DNA of 52,758 bases from Pseudomonadota bacterium (GCA_021800795.1 JAJYYO010000026.1:1-52758); one strand, 5' to 3'. Positions 8,776-17,095 are shown, counted from the first letter of the stretch. The notes: a model not told the origin generated them from the sequence alone. Numbers and translations are program-made.

Positions 8776-8802
8776 CAATTGCAGCTTTCAGGTATGCAAT
8801 TG
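8776..8802. other. Inverted repeat in the 8549-8981 gene-free stretch
   Basis: CAATTGCA (8776-8783) and TGCAATTG (8795-8802) form perfect 8-bp arms with an 11-nt loop between repeat copy A and the metallophosphoesterase gene. The rest of 8803-8981 shows no gene. It becomes AT-rich near 8930, where TTATAT at about 8963 could be a -10 element for the downstream gene. Function unknown. Confidence 0.5.
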
Positions 8803-8981
8803 CAAGATTCGATGGGTGGGTGTGTGCCAGAAGCGGTCTGTCGCGGGACGGAGCTTGAATGCTGGTTACTGTAGTACAGCGGCCGCTGGCGAGTAAAATG
8901 CCTGACAAGCAAACAATTCGAAGCTGAGCTGATCCGTTTAATTCAGTTATTTCAAATTTTCGTTATATCTTAAGGAATATC

Positions 8982-11900
8982 GTGGGTAAAACACTAACTT
9001 GGCTACATCTTTCAGATATTCATTTCCATCCAAAAACAGAATGGAGAGACAGCGATTCAAGAACGGCATTGCTCGATCATTTGACAAATATATTTGCTGG
9101 TGATAGCTCATTACGACCGGATTTGGTTTTTTGCACTGGCGATATTGCTTTTGGCGAAACTAAGTCAGCGCCGTTATCTGATCAATATGTTCAAGCCAAG
9201 ACATTCTTTGAGAACTTACTCGTCGTTTGCGGAAAAATTGGCGAACCTCTGCCAAAAGGACGGTTATTTATTGTGCCCGGCAACCATGATGTTAACCGCA
9301 GCGCTATCAATACCGACGCGCAAAGTACACTCACAAACTGGGCCAAGAGCTCCAGTGATCATATCGGAGTCATCAACCAGCGTTTTAATGATCGAACAAT
9401 GGAATTCAAGGACTCCATCAAGAGACTTGATGAATATGCACTTTTTGTAAAGGATTTTCTTCCACATCAATATGATATCGACGGTCGTCATCGCTACGCG
9501 AAAACCTGCAATATTAATGGCATTAAAGTGGGTATTGCCGGATTCAATTCCGCTTGGACATGTGCCGGACCAGAGGATGATAGAAATATTTGGCTTGCCG
9601 CTAACTGGCAATTCAACAAGGCGCATGATGCACTAAAGAATACAGACCTACGTATCGGACTTATGCATCATCCAATTGAAAGTTTGAATGCTTCTGACAG
9701 AGATATTGCCACTCGTAGGCTTGCCAGCGACTACCACTTCTTACTTCACGGTCACAGCCACAACGCATGGATAACACCAATCCAAAGTCACATTGTTATC
9801 GCGGCTGGGGCCATTGGGACACCAAGCAGTGATGAATTTGGCATCAACTTAACCAGCGTCGATCTAAATGAACTACAAGGGATTTCACATCTTCATAACA
9901 AAAGGGCTGGAAGTAATGGCTGGACAATCGCGCCAGTCGAAGGCCACGCACCACATGGTCAGTGGGCTTTTGAATTGCCTAATAGCCTACGCAAAATATT
10001 TGCTGAGTCCGTGCCTGCTACAAAAGCAAAGGAAGCCGCCAAACCCGCAATAGCAATAAATGATAAAACCATTAATTTTGATTTCATAGATCGCTACTTA
10101 ACACAGAAATTAGATGCTGCCCTGCGGGCTTTTTCGAAACAACCAAAGGTTTGGATTACTCCAAATCTCTGCAGGAAATCAGAGCTCTCACCAGATGCCA
10201 AATCTGAACCAAGGGCTGATTTGTCCGATCTTGTTTCAAACCCCAAGAACACGATAGTTAAGGCTCCGCCTCAGTATGGTCAAACATGTTTGGCGAATTT
10301 TTTAGTTAGAGAAGCGTGGCGATCCTCCGAAAGATCCTTGTGGTTGTATTTAGACGCGAAAGAATTGAAACCACACTCGTCATCTATTAATGAAGCAGTC
10401 CTTAATGAATGCAAGTTGTTGGGCTGTACCGAACAAGACATCAAAGGTGTAGTGATTGACTCATGGTCAGAGACGGAAAAGGATGCATTTAAACTGCTAA
10501 AGAATTTGTGCCTGCATTTTGCGAATGTTCCGATTATTTGTATGCAACAAGTTGATATTGGCCTATTCAACCAAATTGAAAAGACTGACTTAGGACGACA
10601 ATTTGAAGTTCTGTACCTTTGGGCACTGTCCAGAGGTGATATTCGAAAGATTGTCGCTGCCTGCAATGACATTAATCATATAGGGGACGAGGACGCTGTA
10701 ACAAAGAGACTTACTTCCGATCTCGAGGTGCTAAATCTACATCGAACAGCGTTGAACTGTTTAACTTTGCTGAAAGTATCAGAAATCGATTTTGACGAGA
10801 GCCCAGTCAACCGATCTGAAATGATTAAGCGTGTGCTGTTCTTGCTTTTCAATGTGGACGATATACCAACATACAAATCACGTCCTGACCTCAAGGATTG
10901 TGAATACGTGTTAGGCTATTTTTGTGAGTTGCTAATTCGAGATGGCATATATGCTTTTACACGGGATAAATTCCTCCTCGATACACAAAGATGCTGCCAC
11001 AATAGTCTCATTGACTTAGAAACACAGGTTGTATTCGATGTTCTCTTCGATAACAACATTTTAATCAAGCGAGGAAACTTTTTTCATTTCAAGTTTGCAT
11101 ATTGGATATTCTATTTTGCTGCCCAGAGGATGCATCATGAGCCGACATTTGCAGATTATATTTTTGAAGATATGCGGTATGCTCAACATCCAGAACTAAT
11201 TGAGTTTTACACGGGCATTGATAGAAGGCGCGATGACGCTCTGAAAGTTCTAATAAGAGACCTTGGTGCCTGCAGTGAAAGCATAAAGAGCAAATGCGGT
11301 CTACCTGTTGGTCTAAATCCATATCAATTTGCAACATGGAAGCCCTCGCCCGAGGCTGAGGCTCAGATCCAACAGATTGTTACCGAAGGTGTTCTTGAGT
11401 CCACGTTACCTGCCTCTATCAAAGATCAATACGCAGACAGCACTTATGATCAAACTCGACCGTATGATCAAAACATTGCTAGCTTTCTAGCCGATCAATC
11501 ATTTTTATCCATGATGAAAACGATAAAGGCCGGGTCTAGGGCACTTAGGAACAGTGATTATGTGCACCCGGACATTAAGCGCCAACTTCTTGGTGAGATA
11601 CTAAATTGCTGGGAGCAAGCGTCAAAAGTGTTATTTGTTGTTTTGCCGATTCTTGCAGAAAAAGGGAGTGCGGAGTATGACGGAACAGGCTTCATTCTTG
11701 CGGGCAACTTCGGCGACACGCCTAAACAAAGATTCATAAAAATATTGTGTGAGATCCCCTCCAATGTTGTTTCATGGTTTGAGGACGACTTATTCTCTAG
11801 AAAGATGGGCCCGTTACTTATCGACCAATTGAGCGACTCTAAAGAGAGTAATGGGCTTAGCGACATATGCAGACATGAACTGATTCTGCTATTTATTCGT

Positions 11901-12167
11901 CAAAGACCGCGAGACTGGAGTAAACACGTTCAGCGATATATTACCGCCAATAAGAAAAATTCCTACTATCTTGCTGATGTGTTTAAAACGCTTCGCAATC
12001 AGTATCAATTTAGCTATGCATCACCTCAAGCGTTACGAGACATGGAGCACTTAATAAAGCTGACAGCAGCAAAACACGCAACGGGCGATAAAGAACCAAC
12101 TGCAAAGGCTATCAATAAGGTGATGAAGGCAAATGAAGACTTGATTCCTCCGAGAGAAGTAAATTAA
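8982..12167 (+). CDS. Metallophosphoesterase fused to a STAND/P-loop-like region, candidate defence protein
   Basis: 1061 residues. The GTG at 8982 has AAGGA 5 nt upstream. Residues 1 to about 290 are a calcineurin-type phosphoesterase with all metal motifs: LHLSDIHF (Asp12, His14), TGDIAFG (Asp54), PGNHD (Asn101, His102), MHHP (His229/230) and HGHSH (256-260). Around residue 428 the sequence APPQYGQTCLANFL has the shape of a Walker A loop but with Gln434 where Lys is expected; VVIDSW about 60 residues later could be Walker B. The remaining 600 residues are alpha-helical looking without a recognised repeat. Effector domain plus P-loop plus long C-terminal sensor is the plan of STAND-type anti-phage proteins, so a defence role is inferred, not shown. 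The gene is distinctly AT-richer than its neighbours, stands alone, and is bracketed by inverted copies of a dispersed repeat, all signs of horizontal acquisition. Confidence 0.8.
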   Translation: MGKTLTWLHLSDIHFHPKTEWRDSDSRTALLDHLTNIFAGDSSLRPDLVFCTGDIAFGETKSAPLSDQYVQAKTFFENLLVVCGKIGEPLPKGRLFIVPGNHDVNRSAINTDAQSTLTNWAKSSSDHIGVINQRFNDRTMEFKDSIKRLDEYALFVKDFLPHQYDIDGRHRYAKTCNINGIKVGIAGFNSAWTCAGPEDDRNIWLAANWQFNKAHDALKNTDLRIGLMHHPIESLNASDRDIATRRLASDYHFLLHGHSHNAWITPIQSHIVIAAGAIGTPSSDEFGINLTSVDLNELQGISHLHNKRAGSNGWTIAPVEGHAPHGQWAFELPNSLRKIFAESVPATKAKEAAKPAIAINDKTINFDFIDRYLTQKLDAALRAFSKQPKVWITPNLCRKSELSPDAKSEPRADLSDLVSNPKNTIVKAPPQYGQTCLANFLVREAWRSSERSLWLYLDAKELKPHSSSINEAVLNECKLLGCTEQDIKGVVIDSWSETEKDAFKLLKNLCLHFANVPIICMQQVDIGLFNQIEKTDLGRQFEVLYLWALSRGDIRKIVAACNDINHIGDEDAVTKRLTSDLEVLNLHRTALNCLTLLKVSEIDFDESPVNRSEMIKRVLFLLFNVDDIPTYKSRPDLKDCEYVLGYFCELLIRDGIYAFTRDKFLLDTQRCCHNSLIDLETQVVFDVLFDNNILIKRGNFFHFKFAYWIFYFAAQRMHHEPTFADYIFEDMRYAQHPELIEFYTGIDRRRDDALKVLIRDLGACSESIKSKCGLPVGLNPYQFATWKPSPEAEAQIQQIVTEGVLESTLPASIKDQYADSTYDQTRPYDQNIASFLADQSFLSMMKTIKAGSRALRNSDYVHPDIKRQLLGEILNCWEQASKVLFVVLPILAEKGSAEYDGTGFILAGNFGDTPKQRFIKILCEIPSNVVSWFEDDLFSRKMGPLLIDQLSDSKESNGLSDICRHELILLFIRQRPRDWSKHVQRYITANKKNSYYLADVFKTLRNQYQFSYASPQALRDMEHLIKLTAAKHATGDKEPTAKAINKVMKANEDLIPPREVN

Positions 12168-12366
12168 ACGGAAAACAAAAGGTATCGGAGTCAAAATGTC
12201 TTTGAAGTTGACTGGGATGTTTGAAAGAAAATCGACTCCGCCAAAATGGTCGATCAGTTGTTCTGCCTTGATGATCCGCAACGTCTCGTTATCGGCTATT
12301 CGTGAATATCTACAAGGGTTGGGTAGATCGCGCCCACCATGCAGGTTTGCGGTTTTGGATTTTTAT
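12168..12366 (+). other. Gene-free stretch with a possible decayed coding remnant
   Basis: No intact gene is visible. In one plus-strand frame, 12180-12300 reads coding-like phrases (for example SQNVFEVDWDV, then SAKMVDQLFCLDDPQRLVIGYS) interrupted by stop codons, which may be the remains of an unidentified gene. The overlapping 63-codon frame starting at 12196 runs into repeat copy B and is not believable as a gene. Confidence 0.3.
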
Positions 12367-12520
12367 CCCCTGTGCGCCGCCGAGTAGCGCAGGCTGGTCA
12401 GGGGATTTCGGCGAGGACTGTTTGAACGCGTAGCGCGAGTTCCGCAGCCGCCTGACCAGTTGAGCAACGCAGGGCACCGCCCAGCGGCGGCAAACTGGGG
12501 TAACATTTCTTTGATTTTGG
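12367..12520 (-). repeat. Dispersed repeat, copy B (right flank, inverted relative to copy A)
   Basis: The reverse complement of this stretch aligns with copy A from its internal part to its inner end: both contain GAACTCGCGCTACGCGTTCA or a close variant and CTGCGCTACTCGGCGGCGCA. Copy B lacks the outer hairpin found in copy A, its outer end being a degraded TAACATTTCTTTGATTTTGG. Its outer end stops about 10 bp before the ATG of the truncated acuI copy at 12530. Together the copies place the metallophosphoesterase gene between inverted repeats. Confidence 0.88.
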
Positions 12521-12529
12521 ACATTCACT

Positions 12530-12697
12530 ATGAAAATATTTTCCGCCTATCGTATCTTTGAAGAAAACGGCAGTTCTGCCGGGCGATTCGTCGCGCTGGC
12601 GAATTCAGCCGATGCAGCATTTGATGATCACGATGCGCTGAAAACCAACACCGTGCTGGAAGCTCAGTCTCATGGCATTATTTTCAAGACAGTTTAG
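12530..12697 (+). pseudogene. Truncated duplicate of the acuI 5' end
   Basis: An open frame of 55 codons. The first about 23 residues (AYRIFEENGSSAGRFV core) repeat the N-terminus of the intact acuI gene at 13390. Over the 54 nt from GCCTATCG the copies differ at 7 positions, and 6 of the 7 changes are synonymous. After residue 23 the sequence is unrelated (SADAAFDDHDALKTN and on) and ends in TAG at 12695-12697, which overlaps the AGGAGG ribosome binding site of mntA. The remnant therefore looks like a homologous gene start that was cut by the rearrangement that brought in the toxin-antitoxin pair. It may still be translated as a leader peptide coupled to mntA. Confidence 0.8.
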
Positions 12698-12706
12698 GAG
12701 GATGCG

Positions 12707-12997
12707 ATGCGCAAAGATGAAGTCTTGAAATTGCTGATCCAGCACAAGCCGGAGCTGATCCGGCGTTTCGGAATTACCGACTTGGCGTTGTTCGGCTCGA
12801 CTGCCCGCGACGAGGCGCAGGAAGGCAGCGATATTGACGTAATGGTTGAATTCGATGGTCGCTCGACGGCGAAACGTTATTTCGGTGTGCAGTTCTATCT
12901 GGAAGATTTGCTCGAATGTCCGATTGATCTGGTGCAAAAGGATGTCGTCCGTCCTGAGTTGAAGCCCTATATAGAAAGGGACTTGATTCATGTATGA
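12707..12997 (+). CDS. mntA: MNT-domain antitoxin (nucleotidyltransferase) of a HepT/MntA module
   Basis: 96 residues. The minimal nucleotidyltransferase signature is intact: FGSTARDEAQEGSDIDVMV carries Gly30-Ser31 and the metal-binding Asp42 and Asp44. In characterised pairs the MntA antitoxin neutralises its HepT partner by transferring AMP to a tyrosine. AGGAGG at 12696-12701 lies 5 nt before the ATG at 12707. The last 8 nt overlap hepT, the usual arrangement. The pair sits between a truncated and an intact copy of the acuI start, consistent with mobility. Confidence 0.9.
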   Translation: MRKDEVLKLLIQHKPELIRRFGITDLALFGSTARDEAQEGSDIDVMVEFDGRSTAKRYFGVQFYLEDLLECPIDLVQKDVVRPELKPYIERDLIHV

Positions 12998-13358
12998 ACC
13001 ATTGCAGAGGGAGTGGCGTTTTTATGTGACCGACATGATCAGTTTTGCCGAAAAGGTCGTGGCTTATACCGATGGTCTGGATCAGGAACGGTTTGTTTCA
13101 AGTGGCCTCAATTATGATGCGACCGTGCATAACCTGATTCTGCTGGGTGAAGCGGCAACGCACATTCCAGATCATGTGCGGACTTTTGCCAGTGAAATTG
13201 ACTGGAGACAGATCGTCGGGACGCGCAACCGCTTGGTGCATGGTTATCTGGGAATTAAAAACGATGTTGTTTGGGATATTATCCAAAATGAAATTCCCGT
13301 GTTGATCGAACATCTTTATGCCCTGAAAAAAGCTGCCGATGATGATCAAATTCGATAG
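12990..13358 (+). CDS. hepT: HEPN-domain toxin HepT
   Basis: 122 residues, DUF86/HepT family. The catalytic and target motif Rx4HxY is present as RNRLVHGY (Arg79, His84, Tyr86). Arg and His form the RNase active site in this family, and Tyr86 corresponds to the residue AMPylated by MntA. Translation starts inside mntA with an 8-nt overlap, so the two proteins should be made together. With all key residues intact the module looks functional. acuI starts 31 nt downstream and may be read through from this pair. Confidence 0.9.
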   Translation: MYEPLQREWRFYVTDMISFAEKVVAYTDGLDQERFVSSGLNYDATVHNLILLGEAATHIPDHVRTFASEIDWRQIVGTRNRLVHGYLGIKNDVVWDIIQNEIPVLIEHLYALKKAADDDQIR

Positions 13359-13389
13359 CAATGTCACACTGAAAACTGATGAGGTATAA

Positions 13390-14382
13390 ATGAATTTTCG
13401 TGCCTATCGGATATTCGAAGAAAACGGCAGTTCTGCCGGGCGGTTTGTCGAGCTTCAGCTATCCGATCTCGATCCCGGCGAAGTGGTCATCAGGTCGCAT
13501 TACTCAAGCGTGAATTACAAGGATGCCTTGGCTGCCACGGGCGCAGGTAAGGTCATACGACGCTTTCCTTGTGTCGGCGGGGTGGATGTGTCGGGCGTGG
13601 TGGAGAGCTCAAGCGATTTGCGTTTCAAACCGGGCGATGAAGCGCTGGTCACAGGTTACGGCATGGGCGTATCTCACGACGGCGGCTTTGCCGAATTTGT
13701 GCGGGTACCGGCCGACTGGGTGGTGCCGCTGCCGCAAGGCTTGACGCTGTTCGACGCGATGGCGCTGGGTACGGCAGGCTTTACCGCCGCGCTGTCGATA
13801 CACCGTCTGGAGCAGAACGAAATGCGCCCTGAAAATGGCCGCGTTCTCGTCACCGGTGCGACCGGCGGGGTCGCGAGTCTGGCGATACAGATGCTGACGC
13901 AGTTGGGTTATCAGGTTACCGCACTCACGGGAAAGATTAGCGAACATGACTATCTGAAGTCGCTGGGAGCGGCTGAAATTTTATCGCGTCACGATCTGGT
14001 GATGGGCACGCGCCCGCTGGAAAAGGCGCAGTGGGCAGGGGCGCTGGATGCGGTGGGTGGCGAGACGCTGGCCTGGCTGACCCGCAGCATGCAGCAGAAC
14101 GGCGTGATCGCCAGTTTCGGCAATGCGGGCGGGATTGAGTTGCACACCACGGTGATGCCCTTCATCCTTCGCGGTGTGCGACTGATCGGGGTGGACTCGG
14201 CTGCAACCGACATGCCGCTGCGCCGCGAGATATGGCGCAGACTGGGTAGTGACCTGTACCCGAAAAAATTGAATCAGGCGGTTCATGTCTTGCCCTTCGA
14301 ACGCTTGCCTGACGCATTCTCCCTGATGCTGCAAGGCAAAGCACGCGGCCGCACGGTCATACAATTTACCCCGACAAGGTAA
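13390..14382 (+). CDS. acuI: Acrylyl-CoA reductase / YhdH-type zinc-independent alcohol dehydrogenase family
   Basis: 330 residues of the medium-chain reductase YhdH/AcuI family. The N-terminal GroES-like domain contains HYSSVNYKDALAATG, and the Rossmann nucleotide-binding motif is VLVTGATGGVASLA. AcuI enzymes reduce acryloyl-CoA to propionyl-CoA with NADPH; relatives act as quinone or enal reductases, so the substrate here is not certain. The ATG at 13390 follows GAGGT at about 13381. Its first codons are duplicated, with divergence, at 12530-12600. Confidence 0.88.
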   Translation: MNFRAYRIFEENGSSAGRFVELQLSDLDPGEVVIRSHYSSVNYKDALAATGAGKVIRRFPCVGGVDVSGVVESSSDLRFKPGDEALVTGYGMGVSHDGGFAEFVRVPADWVVPLPQGLTLFDAMALGTAGFTAALSIHRLEQNEMRPENGRVLVTGATGGVASLAIQMLTQLGYQVTALTGKISEHDYLKSLGAAEILSRHDLVMGTRPLEKAQWAGALDAVGGETLAWLTRSMQQNGVIASFGNAGGIELHTTVMPFILRGVRLIGVDSAATDMPLRREIWRRLGSDLYPKKLNQAVHVLPFERLPDAFSLMLQGKARGRTVIQFTPTR

Positions 14383-14405
14383 TTGCGGGCCCCTTAATTT
14401 AACCC

Positions 14406-14433
14406 TTGTGGTCAACCAGAGTGGTGCTATAAT
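14406..14433 (+). promoter_or_regulatory. Sigma-70 promoter of tRNA-Leu
   Basis: TTGTGG at 14406-14411 and a perfect TATAAT at 14428-14433, with a 16-bp spacer. The predicted transcription start lies a few bases before the tRNA at 14445, and the -10/+1 stretch is followed by CCGCGCC, a GC-rich discriminator typical of stable RNA genes. Confidence 0.75.
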
Positions 14434-14444
14434 CCGCGCCCTTG

Positions 14445-14529
14445 GCGAAAGTGGCGGAATTGGTAGACGCACTGGATTTAGGTTCCAGCGCCTCGCGGCG
14501 TGAGAGTTCGAGTCTCTCCTTTCGCACCA
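14445..14529 (+). tRNA. tRNA-Leu (anticodon UAG)
   Basis: An 85-nt class II tRNA with acceptor stem GCGAAAG/CTTTCGC, the leucine-type D arm GGCGGAATTGGTAGACGC, anticodon stem CTGGA/TCCAG with loop TTTAGGT (anticodon TAG), a long variable arm around GCCTCGCGGCG, T arm GTTCGAGTC and an encoded CCA end. It reads CUA and other CUN codons. It has its own promoter and a terminator directly downstream, so it appears to be a monocistronic unit. Confidence 0.96.
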
Positions 14530-14542
14530 GGGTAGAATTTTA

Positions 14543-14568
14543 AGCTCCTGATATCAGGGGCTTTTTTT
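14543..14568 (+). terminator. Rho-independent terminator of tRNA-Leu
   Basis: AGCTCCTGAT (14543-14552) pairs with ATCAGGGGCT (14553-14562), with one G-T wobble, and is followed directly by a run of seven T residues. It also separates the tRNA from the convergent emrB gene. Confidence 0.85.
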
Positions 14569-14595
14569 CTTGTGCAGCAAACAATGGCCGTCGAT

Positions 14596-16098
14596 TTACG
14601 TCTGCTTGAGTTTTGCCGGACTTGCAGGTGTTCGCACCAGCAGCAGCAACGGCAACATAAAGACAAAATTGAGCGTGGCAAACCAGAAGCTGTCGATGTA
14701 GCCGACGTTCTGCGCCTGATGCAGCACGGCGCGGGCGGCGAGCGCAATGCCTTGCGGGTCTTGCGCGCCGCTATGAAGCGGTGCCAGATAGGCGTGCAAC
14801 GCGCTACTGAAAGTCGTGATGTCGCCTCGCAACAGGCTCCATGATTGCTGCGTGCTGCGCGAAAAATAAGTGGTCAGAATTGAAATGCCGAGTGCGGAAC
14901 CCAGTGCCCGGATCAGGCTGTAAATGCCTGCTGCTTCGGCTGCAATCTCCTTGGGTAGAGTGGTAAAAGCCAGCGTGGAAATCGGTACGAAGATCAGCCC
15001 CATGCCGACGCCCTGCAGCATCATCGGCAGGATCAAATCATTCGCAGTGATCTCGGAAGTGAAACGGGTCATCAGGTAGTTTCCCGCGATGCTGGCCAGA
15101 ATACCGACAAAAACGAAATTGCGCGGCGGTATTTTGCCGACCAGCTTGCCGACTACGATCATCACCAGAAATGATGCCAGTCCGCGCGGCGCCATATACA
15201 GACCGGCTTCGAAAGTCGGGTAGCCCAAAAAATTCTGCAAAAACAGCGATTGCAGCAACATGCCGCCGAAGAAGCCGATACCGATGGTGGTCATGATCAG
15301 GCTGGCGAAAAGAAAATTGCGGTCGCGGAAGATGCGCAGATCGAACAGCGGATGATGACGGCCGGTCAGCGTATATACGACGAAGAAAATCAGCGAGAGC
15401 AGGGCGATCAAAGCGGCGAAGGTCAGCATCTGCGAGCTGAACCAGTCATCCTGATTGCCTCGATCGAGCACCAGTTGCAGCGCGCCTATCCCCAATGCCA
15501 GCGAGGCGAAGCCCGGCCAGTCCATGCGCCGCGCACGCGCGACAGTGTCAGGAACATGGCGTATCGCGAGCAGAAAAGATGCGATGCCGACCGGCAGGTT
15601 GATGTAAAAGGTCCAGCGCCAACTGACGACTTCGGTGAGCCAGCCGCCCAGGGTCGGTCCCAGTATCGGGGCGACCATGACGCCCATGCTCCAGATTGCC
15701 ATTGCCTTGCCGCGTTGCTCACCGGGAAATATCTGCAACATGATGGACTGCGACAGAGGAACCAGTGAGGCGCCGAATATCCCCTGCATGAAGCGAAACA
15801 GCACCATCTGGAACAGTGAACTTGCCATGCCGCACAGCGCGGAGGCGATGACAAACCCGGCGATGCTGATGAGCAGATAGCGGCGCTGACCCAGCCTGTC
15901 GGTCAAATAGCCGGTCAGCGGCATGAAAATCGCGGACGCGATCAGGTATGAGGTGAGCACCCAACTGATGTTGTCGGGCGTGGCGTCGAGTTGCCCCGCC
16001 ATGTCGGGTAACGCAACGTTGACGATAGTGGTGTCCAGCACCTGCATGATGGTGGCAGCCATCACGGCGATGCCGGTCAGTACCCGTTTAGCACTCAT
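14596..16098 (-). CDS. emrB: DHA2-family multidrug efflux permease EmrB
   Basis: 500 residues with about 14 hydrophobic segments, the topology of the drug:H+ antiporter-2 branch of the MFS. The N-terminal LDTTIVNVALPDM and the loop GYLTDRLGQRR are family hallmarks. With the membrane-fusion protein EmrA and a TolC-type outer-membrane channel it should export hydrophobic drugs or organic acids from the inner membrane to the outside. It lies 19 nt after emrA in an operon whose first gene is a MarR repressor. No outer-membrane partner is encoded here. Confidence 0.92.
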   Translation of the reverse strand: MSAKRVLTGIAVMAATIMQVLDTTIVNVALPDMAGQLDATPDNISWVLTSYLIASAIFMPLTGYLTDRLGQRRYLLISIAGFVIASALCGMASSLFQMVLFRFMQGIFGASLVPLSQSIMLQIFPGEQRGKAMAIWSMGVMVAPILGPTLGGWLTEVVSWRWTFYINLPVGIASFLLAIRHVPDTVARARRMDWPGFASLALGIGALQLVLDRGNQDDWFSSQMLTFAALIALLSLIFFVVYTLTGRHHPLFDLRIFRDRNFLFASLIMTTIGIGFFGGMLLQSLFLQNFLGYPTFEAGLYMAPRGLASFLVMIVVGKLVGKIPPRNFVFVGILASIAGNYLMTRFTSEITANDLILPMMLQGVGMGLIFVPISTLAFTTLPKEIAAEAAGIYSLIRALGSALGISILTTYFSRSTQQSWSLLRGDITTFSSALHAYLAPLHSGAQDPQGIALAARAVLHQAQNVGYIDSFWFATLNFVFMLPLLLLVRTPASPAKLKQT

Positions 16099-16117
16099 GC
16101 GGTCTGGCGGGGGCGCA

Positions 16118-17095
16118 CTATTTTAATTGAACGGTCACGGTCGCGGTCGCACCGATGCGCAGCACGCTATCCGTCGGAGCAAGCTTGATGCGTACCGGCA
16201 CGCGCTGTGCGATTTTTACCCAGTTGCCGGTGGCGTTCTGCGGGGGCAGTAACGAAAAAGCCGTGCCTGTCCCGCCGCTCAAACTTTCCACTGTGCCGGT
16301 AAAGCGCTGTCCCGGATACATGTCTATCCGGACATCAACCAGCTCGCCGGGGCGTATCCCCGATAACTGGGTCTCCTTGAAATTGGCATCGATGTAGAAA
16401 CTGTCTTTCTCGATGAGCGCGAACAGCGGAGCGCCTGTATTCACCATGGAACCCGCGGCAAGTGTCAGGTTGCTGATCTGTCCGTCCTGGGCCGCCGTAA
16501 CATGAGTGTGATCAAGATCAAGTCTGGCCTGAGCGATTGCAGCCTGCGCCTTCAATATATCGCCGCGCTCCTGGATTTTTTCCGGAGCTGCGCGCGCCTT
16601 GGCGAGTTTTGCCTGCGCCTCCGCACGCGTGGCTTGCAGGCTCTGCATGCGGGTCTGTGCATCGTCCTGGGATTGCTGTGAAAGAAAATGCTGTGCCACC
16701 AGTTTTTTGTCGCGAGCATTGATGCTGCGCGCGTTGGCAAGGTCGCTTTCGCTTTGTTCGATTTGTGCCTGAGCGAGTTCAATGTCAGCGCGATCCTGAC
16801 GCGCGTTCTGCAATGCCTGGGCAAGATCCGCCTGCGCGTGCGCCAGGGCGATGGCGTAGGGTTCGGGATTGATGTCAAACAAGGCATCGCCTTTGTGTAC
16901 GAACTGGTTTTCCCTGACGTATACGCGGGTGACGCGACCCGCGACCTGTGATGCAACATTTACCACTTCGGCATTGATGTAGGCATTTTCGGTGCTGCGC
17001 GTCGTGCGCGAGAAATAATGGAAAGTAAAACCGCCCAGCAATGCGAGCAGCAACACTGCTACGGCAAGCTTTGTATGTGCGAGGAGATATTTCAT
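16118..17095 (-). CDS. emrA: EmrA/HlyD-family membrane fusion protein
   Basis: 325 residues. One N-terminal membrane segment (about 10-28) is followed by a lipoyl/barrel-sandwich half motif (VASQVAGRVTRVYVRENQFVHKGD), a long Ala/Gln-rich coiled-coil hairpin (about 80-190), the second lipoyl half (ITAAQDG-type, THVTAAQDGQISNLT) and a beta-barrel domain. It bridges EmrB to an outer-membrane channel through the periplasm. The start codon overlaps the marR stop by 4 nt (ATGA), so repressor and pump are translated from one transcript. Confidence 0.92.
   Translation of the reverse strand: MKYLLAHTKLAVAVLLLALLGGFTFHYFSRTTRSTENAYINAEVVNVASQVAGRVTRVYVRENQFVHKGDALFDINPEPYAIALAHAQADLAQALQNARQDRADIELAQAQIEQSESDLANARSINARDKKLVAQHFLSQQSQDDAQTRMQSLQATRAEAQAKLAKARAAPEKIQERGDILKAQAAIAQARLDLDHTHVTAAQDGQISNLTLAAGSMVNTGAPLFALIEKDSFYIDANFKETQLSGIRPGELVDVRIDMYPGQRFTGTVESLSGGTGTAFSLLPPQNATGNWVKIAQRVPVRIKLAPTDSVLRIGATATVTVQLK

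Noticed and set aside
8581..8874. Small protein genes in the repeat after sucB
   Set aside because: The open frames are translations of a dispersed repeat (SFASPKESSQRKGDPG type) and are found widely as false genes.
8880..8960. Integron attC site (GCCTGACAAGC and AACAATTCG resemble core sites)
   Set aside because: No pairing simple-site structure with a matching GTTRRRY partner could be seen and no integrase is present.
12196..12387. 63-codon gene after the metallophosphoesterase
   Set aside because: It runs into repeat copy B, has no good ribosome binding site and no family-like sequence.
14445..14529. tRNA-Leu as an integration site for the 8.6-13.4 kb island
   Set aside because: No integrase and no repeated tRNA 3' end is visible; the acuI gene lies intact between the island and the tRNA.
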